From Seiridium cupressi (Eukaryota; Ascomycota; Sordariomycetes; Amphisphaeriales; Sporocadaceae): 64,000 nucleotides of DNA. The stretch lies in the NCBI GenBank assembly GCA_036674765.1, contig JARVKI010000011.1, positions 1-64,000 of the forward strand. The letters are read 5' to 3'. Every line of letters begins with the position of its first letter. Positions within the stretch are counted from its first letter, which is position 1. Below, one piece after another: positions 35,584-47,465 of the stretch. The translations under genes and the position numbers were made by a program. The notes below the pieces were generated by a model. It searched no databases. It was not told where the DNA came from and worked only from the letters and a program-made list of their open reading frames with translations.

Positions 35584-38426
35584 AAGAAAAAAAAGTGGTG
35601 AGGATGCACGGGATGCGGTTCACAGGATCGGAGACGGCTACTATTCCGACTCAAGCGATGGCCTGGATCGAGATAAGTGATCACGTAAACGCCGGGTCCA
35701 ACAAGTCGGGCGGGTGCGACGGAGGCTGGGTGCGGCAGAGGGTCGTGTTTGCTCGGGGCGCAATTCCTGATCAACTGCTGGACTGGCTTGGGGGAGGTGC
35801 TGCGACGGTGGCCGAGTGAAGCTGTCGGTGGTGGTGGATGAGAGAAATCAGAAGCAAGGAAAGCCCAGACCGAAATGGAGAAGTCGACCAACGGAGCTCG
35901 CAAAGCCGCAGCGCTCATGGCTCGCCTAGCTTGCTGGGCCGCTAGGGTAGAATCCCGGGGACGGGTAGACCACCGCCCTTGAGCCACCCTTGGACCGACT
36001 TTGCCAGCCAATAAATCAGGGGGGTCGCGAGGGGAGCTAGCACTCTAAGGTGGCCCGAGGGGGATCCCGCTGAGGCCCGCTGGAGTCTACCCGTCTCACG
36101 CCCTTGGCCTGTTGCACCCCAGCCTGCCTTAGCCTCTGTCTACATTTAACTAACTGCATTAGCCAGCCCAGCGTCCGGTGAGGTCCTGGAAAAAGAAGCG
36201 CGATAGCCCCCGGGACCCCACGTCGACGGTTGCCCGCCTCCATCTAATCTACATGGCCTCCGGTACCTACTTAACTACATTTGTACGTACACACGTGCAG
36301 TACTGTACCCTTGCCGTCCGGTCCACGGGCCCTGCTTGCTGTCTGCTGCTAGCTGCCGATGGCTCAAGGCGACCCAGCCAGACCTGAAATAACTCGCTTG
36401 AGCTGCGTTGCAGCCGTGTCTACGGACTGCTCAGCTGTTTAGTCCTGTGGACATCTACCTTGCATTGCAGTGTATCATTCTGCAGACGAAAACGGGAATC
36501 CGTCCATCGTGGGCCTGACTTGGACATGTCGGAAATCCTGTCTGTCCCGGGCGTGTCTGACGCAGCAGAATTCAGTCATGATCGAGCACACAGAGGATGG
36601 GCCTGCAGGGGTTCTTGTGAAGGGTTCTTGCTAAGGGTTCTTGTTCGCGACCACCCCCACCAAACCGCCAGGGCGCCAACCTACATTGTACCCACGACAT
36701 GTAGAAAGTTGCTTGCTACTGTACCTACCTGCCCATCATACCGGGACCGTCGGCAGTGCCGCTAGGACTTGGCTGGACGAGAGGCGGTGACAGCAAAGAA
36801 GCAACCAAACCATGACTGAGGGAGATGACAGGTATCACTTCTCGTGAGCACCAACAAAAAGCAATTGGCATGCTGCACCCTGCCGGCCGGATGGGGGAGC
36901 ATGTACCTACACAGCTTTGTGAACACTAAGATTCCTTCCGTCCAGCAGCCCGAGCATTCCATTCCAGGGCTCGGCTGCTCCAGTGGGGTCCACGGTTCTT
37001 CAGCGGAAACCATGCATACCACCGTTTGCCAATAGGATCCGCCGTACTCATCCGCTGACATGTCGGGAACACCGCACGTCCCCACAGCCATTGATTAATA
37101 GTAAAGTCTATTTGTTGGCGAGATTGCATACGAGAGTCGCCCAGGGCAGGCGGTTCGTGATACTTTCTCCTTTGTTCGCGAGCCTTTCTGTAAGTCCCAG
37201 CACCTAGCATAGGCAGCGCTCGTGAATCAAAGCTATCTAGCGCCGTGGGAGGACACCCGCGAGTCAAGAAGCTTATCGCTGAAGCCATGGTGCTCGGGGC
37301 TATTAATAAGGCATTTTGGTGCGACGCCTAGCGACATGCTTGGGAATGTGTGGGGAAACTCGTGTATGATGAGACTCGCTGAGCTGCTAGCAACCCCCCG
37401 ATCCCCCTGAAGCGAGACATCGGGCCGCATTCCAGAATCGGCCCTTCGAGAAAGTGCGCGCTAGCTAAGGAATACGCGGCATTCAATTCCTGTCAAAATA
37501 GTCAAATTTGACCTTGATGCGACACCATTGCGGTCATGCTTTGAGAACATATCTTGAGCGCAGCAAAAGGCAGATTTGGTAGGACTCGTCAACGAAGGAC
37601 TGGAGATACATGTTCACATGGTGGCCTGAAGCTGCAAGCAGGCGCTCGGGCTTGGAGACGGAATGGAACGCTGATGGATGCTCGGCTGGCCGGCTGGCGC
37701 AAGGGGGTCAAGACAGCTTTGGGAAATGGCTAACAAGGTCGATACATGTGCAGTCTGCACGACCAGCATCCGCGGCCAACTGCATCGGCATGGGATCAAT
37801 AAACACAGGCCAACATTTGTCGCAATTATGAAAGAAAGTATAAGCCCCCTTTGTATGCAGGAGAGATATCGGGAGATTGGCAGATGATCCCGAGTATGTA
37901 TGGCAAGACGTCTACTCAGCTCTGGCCTATCGACGTTGAACAGTGCCGCCAAGCAAGAGAATAGTGACCGTTGGAGGCAGGTTCGATCTGATTACACCGA
38001 TCCTCTGCTCCTCCAGATATGCAGATATCTTCGGCATTGGCCGTTAGGCTATTCGGCAATCGCTTTGACGTTGGTGCCAGGTGCCAGGTGCGTAAGTTAG
38101 ACCGTTGTTGGTGGTGGGGTTGGTTGGGATCCTCGAATGGCAGGAGAGGGGTTCAGCCGGGTATGCTCAGCTGCATATCCAAGCAAAGGTTCCAAACATC
38201 CAAGTCCGCCGACCCATGCATGAAACTTCCTGCCCCAGCCCGCTCGCCCTGGATACGTACCCAGCCGGTCCTACATGAGGAAGACTGCAGCAGGACGCCA
38301 GATTGAACAGACAATTGATCCAAACAAAAACTCGTAATACCTAATGTTAGTAACTGTGGTCTTGTCCACCTTCATCGACATTGAAGGAGCATCAGGCATA
38401 CATACTCCCGGGGCATGCCGAACCAA

Positions 38427-38451
38427 TGAATCCACCGTCGTGGTGGATTCA
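38427..38451. other. Perfect 10-bp hairpin
   Basis: Arms TGAATCCACC and GGTGGATTCA are exact reverse complements with a five-base loop (GTCGT). It lies about 950 bp upstream of the spartin gene. No T-run or gene boundary adjoins it. Confidence 0.75.
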
Positions 38452-39404
38452 GATCAGAACAGTCTTCCCGGTCTTGACTGATTTGTGTCTCTGATCTCTG
38501 CTTGCGCAAAGTTGCGCGCGTCGGAACCATTTCGCCATCGCTTTCTGTTTTTGTCTGCCTTGCTTACGACTGCGTTTGACTTGAGCAGAGGCTTCTTTAA
38601 TATTGGCCCCCGTCCATTTTGGGGGCGATCCCGACACTGGCGTCGAAACTTTGATATCGGTCTCACTCAGTTTCCATGCTTGATGATTGATTTCTCGACG
38701 GTCACGCATCTAAAGAGACCCTTCCAAAGCTTAGAATTGCGTGGCCCCGGCATTAACGATATCATTGACTTGGTACCGTGCTACAGTATCCCATGTCCCA
38801 TCCAATAATATGTTGGCTATGGGATCATCTCGAGGCAAATAAGCCATCCTTGGCCGCAACCAAGAATCGTGCACCAGCTCACGTGCTCCATCACAGCGAG
38901 ACGCGCAGCACTGCCACCTTTCTTGGCGAGGATGACCCCTCACTATTCGCGCGTTTGAAGGTTTGACAGTTGACGGAGAGCTAGCTCTTGCGACGTTCCA
39001 AGCTCCGAGGTGGAGGGGTTGTGGCAATCACCTTTCCATGCGCCAATGACGTTGCTGTGAGGCCTCAATCAGAGCGCAACTTGATTTGTAGCCCGGGGAC
39101 GTTATATCACGCTGCTGTGCATTGAGCGCTTAAGACCATCAACCAACACGGCTCACATGTATTCTTGGACGACAAAAGACGATCTTCCTACTGCAATCCC
39201 AGACAAGATTGATCCACTGCTGAACGATCCCTACAATCGACCTCAGATGCCACAGCGCTAAACCGGGCCACTCGCAGTCACACCTAGCCGCCAGTGCAAA
39301 CCACGAAGGGATTAGGAACATCTCAAAACCTCTGGCAAGCCGGTTATCCGATTGCGTCCCAACCCTGTCGGCGTAACTTTCTCTGCCAGTTCAGGATCTC
39401 TAGA

Positions 39405-41127
39405 ATGGCGTCCGGGCATAATGTTAGTATCCAAGAACATGCGCACCCCACATCCCTCTCGCTTTCGCTAGGGCTAATATTCTCTGGACAGGAACCAAGA
39501 TTGCTGTACGCCATCCAGGGCGTCTCAGCTTACCATCTGCAACATGGGAAAGAGGAGTCACTAACACCTGCTGGACCCCAAACTCTGTCCCTCTTAATGG
39601 TGCCGACATCGTCTAGTTATGCAGACCCATCGACCTTTGATGATGAAAATGGAACTCCCCAGGACTTCTACTTGCACATGCATCTTGTATGATTCGCAAT
39701 TCCCAACGCCTTTTTGATGTAAAGAATAGGCATATACTGACCTTGTGATTATAGCCTCCTGAGCTGGATATCCCTCTGCCGGCCACTACACAGATATATC
39801 ACCAACCACCCACCAGCTACCTGATTCCGCGCTGGGACCTAGGTCCGGAAAGTGGGGCTTTCACGCGCCTCGCGTTCCCCTCTCCTGGGAGTCGCAAGGG
39901 GTTGCAAGAGGATGTTGACACATTCGAGACTATCTTGGCTCAATGCACGGCTTTCCTAGAAAGGGCTCCTGTGCCCAAGTCGGCCAAGAGGGCGAAAGAT
40001 CACGCCTCTTCTTCCTCGGGGCCCTCTCCTACATCATCCAAGTCCAAGTCGGCTCAAGAAGAGCTCCCGCCTTATAATCCCGGGGACTACGCCCCTGGGC
40101 AAGCGTACGCTGATGGGGCTCAAAGCAAGCAGACGGGTGGGAAGATCGTCCTGATAGACGAGGAGGATGGGAGCGTCATTGGAGAGCTTGGGGAAGGATA
40201 TCAGGTGCTCGAGGATAACGCCTTAAAACCTGGATCTAAAGGTGGGAAGGCTTTTCACATTGCAGATCGACAAATATGCTGATGGTTTTCACAGATCCTG
40301 TCGAAATCACGCTGCCAACCGACGGCCAGGACACCCTCGGTGTAGCACCAGCCCCCAAGGAATTCCTGGAAATGGAGCTTCACCCGGCCTATAAGAAGTC
40401 GTTCCTTGTTTCCAAAGCCGTATATGCATCGCGTTTGATTGTCACCACTTCCGATTTCTTGTCTAAGGGTATGCAAACCGGAGCGGACAATTTCAAAGCC
40501 AAGACGAAGCCAACGGACAAGGCGGTCACGTTCACACCAACAACTCATGAACACGCCCGCCGCATCGGTAAATTATCTGGCGGCGTGGCAGAACTATCCT
40601 CCAAGACGGTCGGCCAGGTCACCAAAGTGGCACAGAATGTGGGCGCCAGTTTCGCGCGGCGAAAGGAGAAGGATGGGTCATCTAAGGGGTTTGGTCCAGA
40701 CGGACAACCTCTCGAGGCATTCAAACCTGGGCTGCTCAACAAGAGCTTGATGGCATTCTCCACAATTGCCGACGGCATAGATTATGCGGGCCGGAGTCTC
40801 ATGACTCAAGGCTCATCAGCAGCTACTGACATGGTCACACACCGGTGGGGGTCAGAGGCTGGACAGCTATCCAAGCATCTAGGCGGTAGCGTCAAAAACG
40901 TTGGCTTGGTCTATATAGATGTGACGGGTGTGTCAAGAAGAGCCATTATTAAAGCTGTCGGCAAGGGCATGGTCGTCGGAAAGGTAAAGGGTGGAGGTGA
41001 AATCGTGGTTGGCGAGGATACTTCACAGATGGAGGCTGACGCTGCGAGACGTGGCTCTCGGACGAATCTTCTGCGGGACAATGTAAGCTCGAGCGGGACA
41101 ATCACGGGGAAGCAAACATATAATTGA
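39405..41127 (+). CDS. Spartin/senescence-domain protein
   Basis: Exons 39405-39422, 39492-39686, 39755-40241 and 40295-41127 give 510 residues. Intron 2 (68 nt, GTATGA donor, CTGAC branch, TATAG acceptor) and intron 3 (53 nt, GTGGGA donor, CTGAT branch, CACAG acceptor) are needed to keep frame. Intron 1 (69 nt, GTTAGT donor, CTAAT branch, GACAG acceptor) is a multiple of three and has no stop, so it could be retained. The N-terminal half has the conserved blocks LLYAIQGVSAYH, GPQTLSLLMVP, DFYLHMHL and PPTSYLIPRWDLG. The C-terminal half (residues ~300-480) is the senescence/spartin domain, Gly/Ala/Lys-rich and amphipathic (RIGKLSGGVAELSSKTVGQV). Animal spartin acts at lipid droplets and endosomes; plant relatives are senescence and dehydration proteins. 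A lipid-droplet or membrane role is inferred from family. The gene lies head-to-tail with gcp4. Confidence 0.85.
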
Positions 41128-41953
41128 GTATGGCAGGCTGAAGGTGTGCCTGGCCGGTAGGCGCATGGAGTTGGTCTGCTCGAATTCAACCTCTTAGAGG
41201 AGCGGCACTGCATTGCACGTGTAAAATAGGAAACAATCGCATCAATGCTATGAGAGCAAGACAAAGATGTCAACACGCCGCAAAGGCCTTATTGTGGAAA
41301 ACAATAGCCTTTCGCCTGAGAAAGGGGGTGCGTCAGCTGGTAGGTAGATCATATCTGCATCACGTGACTCGTGCCAAGGCTAGAGGTGTTCAAGGCGTTC
41401 GCCTTGTACGCGTTGGGAAAAAAAAAAAAAAAAAAAACAGTAATTAACTAACCTAGCACTAATGGAGAGCGCGACCAGTCGACCCTAGTGTAATACGTAC
41501 CTAGACATAAACACAGAATGACCGTTTTCAAGACTGGGGAAATGATACATACATTGCATGTTTTTCTATGAGATCGCATGCTGAGCGGATTTTTAGCCTA
41601 ATTTTCGACTTCTCCTCTTCTTCCTGCCTCCGTTGCATTGCTCCGCTAAAGGTACGACCGGTCGGGGTTGCCGTCAATGCTTTGTACCGGCTTTGCCCAA
41701 AACACTACCGACCAGCACCGCAAACGCTTCTTTCCACGGTGACCTGATTTCTCTGCCCTCGCATCAAGTGCCCTTGCTCCGATGTGTCGACTCGAGGTAC
41801 TCGGTTGCATTATTCTTTTCTTCTACGACATTAGCGACAAGCTTTCTCACAAGAAGCCGCCGCCTGTAGCAGAGTACCGCTCATCAACCCGTCTGCGGCG
41901 TTGAGAAAACGACCTCGGATGCTCTTCCTTGGATTCCTTGCTTGGTTTTCAGC
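41128..41953. promoter_or_regulatory. Intergenic, gcp4 promoter region
   Basis: An A20 run (41418-41437) lies in the middle of this 0.8-kb gap. A C/T-rich leader precedes the gcp4 start. No gene is seen. Confidence 0.5.
41418..41437. repeat. Poly-A run
   Basis: Twenty consecutive A residues in non-coding DNA. There is no adjacent retroelement-like sequence. Confidence 0.9.
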
Positions 41954-44278
41954 ATGTTGCACGAGATACTCCTGTCCCTATCTGGCCATCCGTCGCCGCT
42001 GCTCAGAAATGAGTTCTCCGACCCTCATGCTCAGTCTCTCTTGTCCGCCCCCGAGCGCGAGCTTCTCAGGACTGCTGCACATCTGAGTGAGCTCCATTGC
42101 AACCTCATCAAGTACACAACGCAAATCAGTGCATCGCACCCGTCAGTCATTTGCCGGGCAGTTTCCACGGCCATCAATTCAATCCATCTCGCTGCATTCC
42201 AGCGAAAGATCTTGGACGTTGAAGATGGCATCCTTACAAAGGATGCTCGTCTTGTGGGGGCTTACAACATAGTACCTCTGACTGCTGTTGTTGGCGAGTT
42301 CTTGGGCTGGACTCGAAGGCTAGAGTGGCTGTGGGAGTTGGCCCAGTCCATGTCCAAGAAGGGAGGGAGCGGAGTGATGTGTACTGGGGCTGAGCTCATG
42401 AACAAGCTACGAAGCGAACTTCAAACTGGATATGCAGACGTTGAAGAAGCTGCCCTTTCACTCATAAAAGTTGCCGAGACTGCCTGGCTGAAACAAGTTT
42501 CTGCTTGGGTACTCTACGGTCGGCTTCCAAGCTTTGGTGCTGAAGATTTCTTCATTCAAAGGGACGCAGAAAACGAGCAGGGTTACAACGTGGAATCGAG
42601 ACTGTTGCCATCTTTTGTGATGATACCATCAGCGAATTCAATGCTCTTCATCGGAACCTCTCTCAACAGGGTTCGTGCAAAGGGCGCTGGGCAGTCGTCT
42701 ACAATCGGAGGACTCGGGCATCTTTCATCACAGCTTCAGGAACTTTCAAGCCTCACTTCACCTCTGACCCCAGCGGCCTTATCGAGAGCTGTCAACGCCA
42801 TTCGCCTGAACTTGTCCCGAACGACGCTGCAGAAACTTCTGCCACTAGAAAAAGTGGTTGAGATGCTTCAACTCTTGCGGCAATTTATGCTGCTAGGCCG
42901 CGGGGAATTTGCAATGGCTCTGACACAACAAGCAGACGAAAGGACCCGCAGTCGTTGGCGTCGTGCAGACAACCTAGCTTACGAGAAACGAGACAGTCTA
43001 AGCACCGTCGTCGTGAAGGAAGGTGAGGTGGCCGCCGTCCTAGCCCGGACGTGGGCTGCATTGGGCTCGATGCAGGGTCAGCATGCGGAGGAAGATGAAG
43101 AGCTTGAGTTTGCGAGAGATATTCTGCAGCTGGCTATCTCAAAGCCAAAAGCTAACACCAGGGAGACACCAGGCGGTTTGGCCGACACCCCTTTCCGTAA
43201 TCTTCTGTTGTCCGCACCAGTAGAGATGACTGTTCGTATACCATCACCTCTTGACTTGTTCCTGAGCACAACCGATGCGCAGATATACACCTGCATCAAC
43301 TCGTATCTATTATCGATTCGCCGCGCACATCTACGGCTCACAGATCTCTGGAAGATAACCCGGCTGCGGCGTCACCACCTCGCTCCACCAAGGCCGCCGT
43401 TCAGCATGACGAGGGGAGGCTCGGCAAAGACGCGCACCCTTCGAGAGCGCTGGGCAGCTCGGTCTGCATATCTACGAAGCGCATGGACAACGAGCAGTGC
43501 TGCAATTTTCTTCCTTGCAGAAACCGAAGCCTATCTACAGATCGAGATTGCCGAAGAACTATGGGCTGATTTCCATACCTGGCTAGCCGACAAGAGCGGA
43601 CCAGCTAGGACGGGACGGGATGAACAGTCAGAGGCCGGGAATAGAAACCTTCCAGATAGCTCGGCTCACCAAGGAGGCGGTGGTAGCACAGGGTCGACTA
43701 CGGATCGAACAGCACGCTCTAATCGGGCCCTCAGCGACGTCAATGCGACTTCCAAGGTGGCACATCATGATCCACAAACCTTGTCTGTTGCCCATAGGCA
43801 ATATCTGCGCTGCTTGACTCGGCGCCTGCTGCTTACACAACCAGTTTTCACGGAACCTATGTACAATCTGCTCATTCACACTGATCATCTCGTGGCGCTG
43901 ATACATCGTCTGGATGGCATCTGGAGCTCCATGGATCTCGAGAGTGACGAGGGTGTGGTGGACGCCTTTTCAAACCTGGAGGTCGAAGAAGCCGATGTCA
44001 AGTCTCATCTGCGGGAGCTCGAGGCCAAGATCAAGAAAGGAGTCGAGGAGGTCATCAAGGCCCTCAGGAATCTGAGCATAGACCCTGCATTCTTGGCCGA
44101 CATGGAAGACGATGGACTTGGAAACGACGAAGAGTACTTGGGGGACGAGGATGAAGGGAGGTACACACCCAGGAGGACCGGCGGCATAGACCGCTTGTTG
44201 ATGAAACTGGACTTCGGCGGCTGGTTCGGCAGTGGCGGAACAGCAGATGAGATTCGCGCCGAAGAGGACGATTACTAA
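41954..44278 (+). CDS. gcp4: Gamma-tubulin complex component 4 (GCP4)
   Basis: A single exon of 774 residues. The frame opens four codons earlier at a TTG, but the first ATG (41954) gives MLHEILLSLSGHPSPLL, the characteristic GCP4 N-terminus. The protein matches the Spc97/Spc98 family along its length: the N-terminal GRIP1 part includes YNIVPLTAVVGEFLGWTRRLEW and VSAWVLYGRLP, followed by ESRLLPSFV, and the later part includes LLLSAPVEMTVRIPSPLDLF, a helical block around LAETEAYLQIEIAEELW and YLRCLTRRLLLTQPVF near the end. A Ser/Gly-rich insertion (residues ~550-600) interrupts the C-terminal domain. GCP4 joins gamma-tubulin, GCP2 and GCP3 in the ring complex that nucleates microtubules at the spindle pole body. 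The acidic tail ends RAEEDDY. No intron is needed. Confidence 0.9.
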   Translation: MLHEILLSLSGHPSPLLRNEFSDPHAQSLLSAPERELLRTAAHLSELHCNLIKYTTQISASHPSVICRAVSTAINSIHLAAFQRKILDVEDGILTKDARLVGAYNIVPLTAVVGEFLGWTRRLEWLWELAQSMSKKGGSGVMCTGAELMNKLRSELQTGYADVEEAALSLIKVAETAWLKQVSAWVLYGRLPSFGAEDFFIQRDAENEQGYNVESRLLPSFVMIPSANSMLFIGTSLNRVRAKGAGQSSTIGGLGHLSSQLQELSSLTSPLTPAALSRAVNAIRLNLSRTTLQKLLPLEKVVEMLQLLRQFMLLGRGEFAMALTQQADERTRSRWRRADNLAYEKRDSLSTVVVKEGEVAAVLARTWAALGSMQGQHAEEDEELEFARDILQLAISKPKANTRETPGGLADTPFRNLLLSAPVEMTVRIPSPLDLFLSTTDAQIYTCINSYLLSIRRAHLRLTDLWKITRLRRHHLAPPRPPFSMTRGGSAKTRTLRERWAARSAYLRSAWTTSSAAIFFLAETEAYLQIEIAEELWADFHTWLADKSGPARTGRDEQSEAGNRNLPDSSAHQGGGGSTGSTTDRTARSNRALSDVNATSKVAHHDPQTLSVAHRQYLRCLTRRLLLTQPVFTEPMYNLLIHTDHLVALIHRLDGIWSSMDLESDEGVVDAFSNLEVEEADVKSHLRELEAKIKKGVEEVIKALRNLSIDPAFLADMEDDGLGNDEEYLGDEDEGRYTPRRTGGIDRLLMKLDFGGWFGSGGTADEIRAEEDDY

Positions 44279-44933
44279 TGACGCAAAGCTGGCAACGGGT
44301 CGTTGGCATAAATATGATGACAATACATTGATTACAAAGGATACACAGAGAAGGCGGTCATGGTTTGGGCGTTTTGGAAGGGGTTGCATAGCATAGCTTG
44401 AGTAACTGTTATTGAATAGTAGTGGATATTCGTTCATGGCCTTTCTCTCCCATCTCACCTACGTCACAATGCTGGATCGGCAGCGCATTTCACCTTTTCT
44501 CTTGCTGGTGCGTCATCGAGGCTTTTTGGACGTCTGACCTGGGCTCGAGTCGGTCTGGAAAATTGGGCAACAAAAGCGGTGGATACCAGAGTAGTTAGCT
44601 GGTGCCGTCTCGAAAAGCTCACCGTCTAACATTACATCACAGAGCACGCGTACCATGTGTTCAGTTGCGGGCCCGAGCAAAAGCAAAGCAAAAGTCCCTG
44701 GAAAACCGTTCGCCAGGATCTCGATTAGCTCATGGCCATCTAGTTAAATTTAGTTCCCCATCGTCCACCACACCCACCTCCCGTGTCCCGTGGCTCGCCC
44801 CGAGACAGCGCATGGTTGGGCCGCAACGCATGGCCCACGATAGCATCACTTCTGGATGAAATAGGAACCCGTCATTTTTGCCACGTAGTTAGCGGTTTTG
44901 AACTGAAGAGGATCACTATTGTCACAAGTCCAC

Positions 44934-44974
<41 letters not shown>

Positions 44975-45730
44975 GATTCGCCATCATGAGGCGCTTTCAA
45001 TTTAGCTCGACATGGTTCTGGCAGTTGATGAAAATGCCCTCGGAATCCAATGATGCTTCCTGCCCAGGAAGAGATGAGCCATGCAATATTCGATAATATG
45101 TACAATCCCCGCCATAAAGGTTCTCCCCCGGATGTTCCCGTACCGTGTCTCCGCAACCGGTGAAAATGTACAGTTGGTTACAAGACCAAATGGTATCCAA
45201 AAATTCCCAACAATAGATCACAAGAAAAGAAAAAACCCCAATGCCATGCCCAGTCTTTGCGCCGCGCCGAATGATAAATATCCCGTGATGCAAACTGATA
45301 GCTGTGAAAAAGAAACGAGCGGGCTTTGTGCAAGCCAGGTATATAGTTGTATAACGATTGTGAACAAATTGGAACGACCCAGAGATGAGACAATAAATGA
45401 AAATAAGACAACAAAGTTTCGCCATCAAACGTGTGCTCGGTTCCTCGGGAGCTAGATTTATCCTTTTCGGATGTTCTGTTTCAAACTCGGTATGGTGAGG
45501 GCCCGTAGTCGTGTGCTTCGGGGCCTCAAAACCCAATCATGGTTCTGTTTCGTATTCATTGCTGACATGAGTGACATGATACGCACATCATACAAGTATG
45601 AGTCAGTCTGATCATTCGCGCCTCGCTACCGTGCGTGTGCTGATGCTGACTGCGCCGCACAAGCCACCAGGGGTTGAAGAAGGGCACTTTCTGTCGTGTA
45701 ACTCCAGGTCTGACAGGACCTTGCAATGCT
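44279..45730. other. Convergent intergenic region
   Basis: This lies between the 3' ends of gcp4 and the 458-residue gene. It contains an (AG)17 repeat. The minus-strand frame at 44997-45536 opens with TTG, is AT-rich and lies in the likely 3' untranslated region, so it is not called. Confidence 0.55.
44937..44970. repeat. (AG)17 microsatellite
   Basis: Seventeen perfect AG units in non-coding DNA. Confidence 0.95.
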
Positions 45731-47160
45731 TTAGTAAGCCGCGACTGGAGGATGGGTGTGCCGTAGAGGGTTCGAGTGGTCCGAATTGCGACGCGAGAAG
45801 ATCTGCTGTACGAAGGATTTAGGCCCGGTGTGTTCATCCATTGTCTTGGATCTCAGGGGCAGGCCCATGAGCTGTGGGCGCGTGTTCTTGGTGCCCCAGC
45901 GCTGCTTGATGCAATCGTCGACAAGTGCCATAAGACCGGTCGCGACAACGACGCTGATAGATGCGTTAGATGTTTTCCAAGTAGTGTAGTTGAATTGTTT
46001 ACTTACTCGGCAACGTCAGTCATGGCGTCGATGAGGTTCTTGTCACTCAACCACATGTGGCAGGGAGGTACCCATCCACCAGCATAGTCGTCGTCTTCAA
46101 CTTGGTTTGGCGATCGAGTCTCGGGCACAATGTGAGCCACGGGAGCCGAGTTGGGACCGTCGCGGAAAAGATGGAAGGACACGACGCCCGTCAACTTGTC
46201 TGTCACTCTCTTCCATGCGTACTTGTGGCCCCACCATTCGAACTCGTAGCGCTTCGAGCTCTTGCTTCCACACCGTTCCACGTCGACTCGTGCATAGTTG
46301 GAGAACTCCAGCTTGATGGCGTTCGTAGCAAGCTGGCGAGCCTTCTGTCTTTTCTCCAGCGAGAGGCCCTTAGCGAAGTTGTCGTTGAACTCATCATCAG
46401 CCTCAGCAGTAGAGTAGCTTGTACCTGGCCTGCTCTTGGTCGAGAACATGGAACCAGATGTTGGGGTGTGCTTGAGCTGTGGCCGTGCAAACGACTTCAT
46501 GGCGGTTGACATGGAGCGCTGTAGGTTGGGGCGACTTTGAGTTGCTGGCTCAGTGTACCTTCGTTTCGAGTTGCAAACCTCCCTTCCCGAATCCCGACAG
46601 TACCGTCGTAGAGAGAACTCGCGCTTGTTCAGGTCGTACATGCGCAGATGGAATAGTTGGACCGTCCTTCTCCTCCTGCCCGACACTACTGTATCCACCC
46701 GCAAGTTCATGTTGCCATCCGAGGTGAAGTCGTCATGTCTTATGGAGAGCCGATTCATGCTGGGGAAAAGAGCGGCAAAATCTTCAGGGGTTGAGGGGCG
46801 AACGTTCGCGTCTGTGATCTCATGCCGGTACGTAGGCAGAGGGGGGACGTCCGTGTCGTCCACAAGGTCATCCATCTCCAATTCATCCACGTCGCCCGTT
46901 GAGGCTTGTGATGAATATGTCTCCACTGATGACCTCGGGTACAAACTTGTCGAAGGTGATAGGTCATCATCATATCGCTCTGGGTGGTATTTGTGTGCTC
47001 TGGAGCTAGGGGTCTTGGAAGAAGTTGAGTTGTCATAGAGTGAACTGGGTGCTGTGCTCCGGGAATCGTAGGAGTACTGGTCGTAGGAGTCATCACTTCT
47101 ACGAGAGTCTCCCGTGCTCGTCGTGTGGCTGGATGAATTGGGGGCGTATTTTCTCGTCAT
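45731..47160 (-). CDS. Conserved fungal protein, function unknown
   Basis: Two exons, 47160-46007 and 45953-45731, give 458 residues. The 53-nt intron (GTAAGT donor, CTAAC branch, CAG acceptor) rejoins MTDVAD to VVVATGLMALVDDCIKQRWG. The start is the first in-frame ATG, in the good context CACAATGAC; the frame upstream has no ATG. Residues 1-110 are Ser/Tyr/Asp-rich and disordered. The folded part runs from about 125 to 410, with segments such as VQLFHLRMYDLNKREFSLRR, YEFEWWGHKYAWKRV and GGWVPPCHMWLSD. The alternating beta-like pattern could suit a tubby-like barrel, but that is a guess. The last 35 residues are basic and Pro/His-rich. I do not know a function. A TATA-like box lies 86 bp upstream. 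Confidence 0.82.
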
Positions 47161-47245
47161 TGTGCTGGTTGTGTGCTTATATTTGCATATGGGGGCCGTG
47201 AGCTCCTCATGAGAAGTTATGAGCTGGGGAAAGTTGAGGGCTAGC

Positions 47246-47256
47246 CTATATATCTC
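47246..47256 (-). promoter_or_regulatory. TATA-like box
   Basis: AGATATATAGG on the minus strand, about 86 bp before the ATG of the 458-residue gene. The spacing fits a core promoter with a short leader and supports the chosen start. Confidence 0.45.
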
Positions 47257-47441
47257 TTTTCTGCTCGAGGGATCCTTGGGCAATTCTCAGGGTCCTGCAA
47301 TCGGGCGGCGACTGAAACGTGAACACTTCACGATGCCGTGATTTGGTAGACCAAGACTGAAGCCTAACTGGAGTGGGTCTGTGAGTTTGACCCTCGGGGG
47401 TGAGATGGATGCGGGGCGGGATGAGTATAAGTGATCAAGGG

Positions 47442-47465
47442 TGCTTGCTTGCTTGCTTGCTTGCT
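47442..47465. repeat. (TGCT)6 tetranucleotide repeat
   Basis: Six perfect TGCT units, the same tetranucleotide class as the (GCAA)n repeat at 10453 read on the opposite strand. Confidence 0.95.

Larger units (their letters stand above)
34962..39404. other. Divergent intergenic, no secure gene
   Basis: The first part (to ~35.4 kb) is probably coding for, or the leader of, the Zn2Cys6 gene. Beyond it lie a G15/A8 purine run at 35569-35594, mixed short frames and a 10-bp hairpin at 38427-38451. The frame at 34435-35499 on the plus strand is the antisense shadow of the Zn2Cys6 gene. No protein or RNA gene can be supported between 36.1 and 39.4 kb. Confidence 0.55.

Noticed and set aside
44997..45536. 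179-codon minus-strand frame
   Set aside because: It begins at TTG, is AT-rich and without bias, and lies in the likely 3' region of the 458-residue gene.
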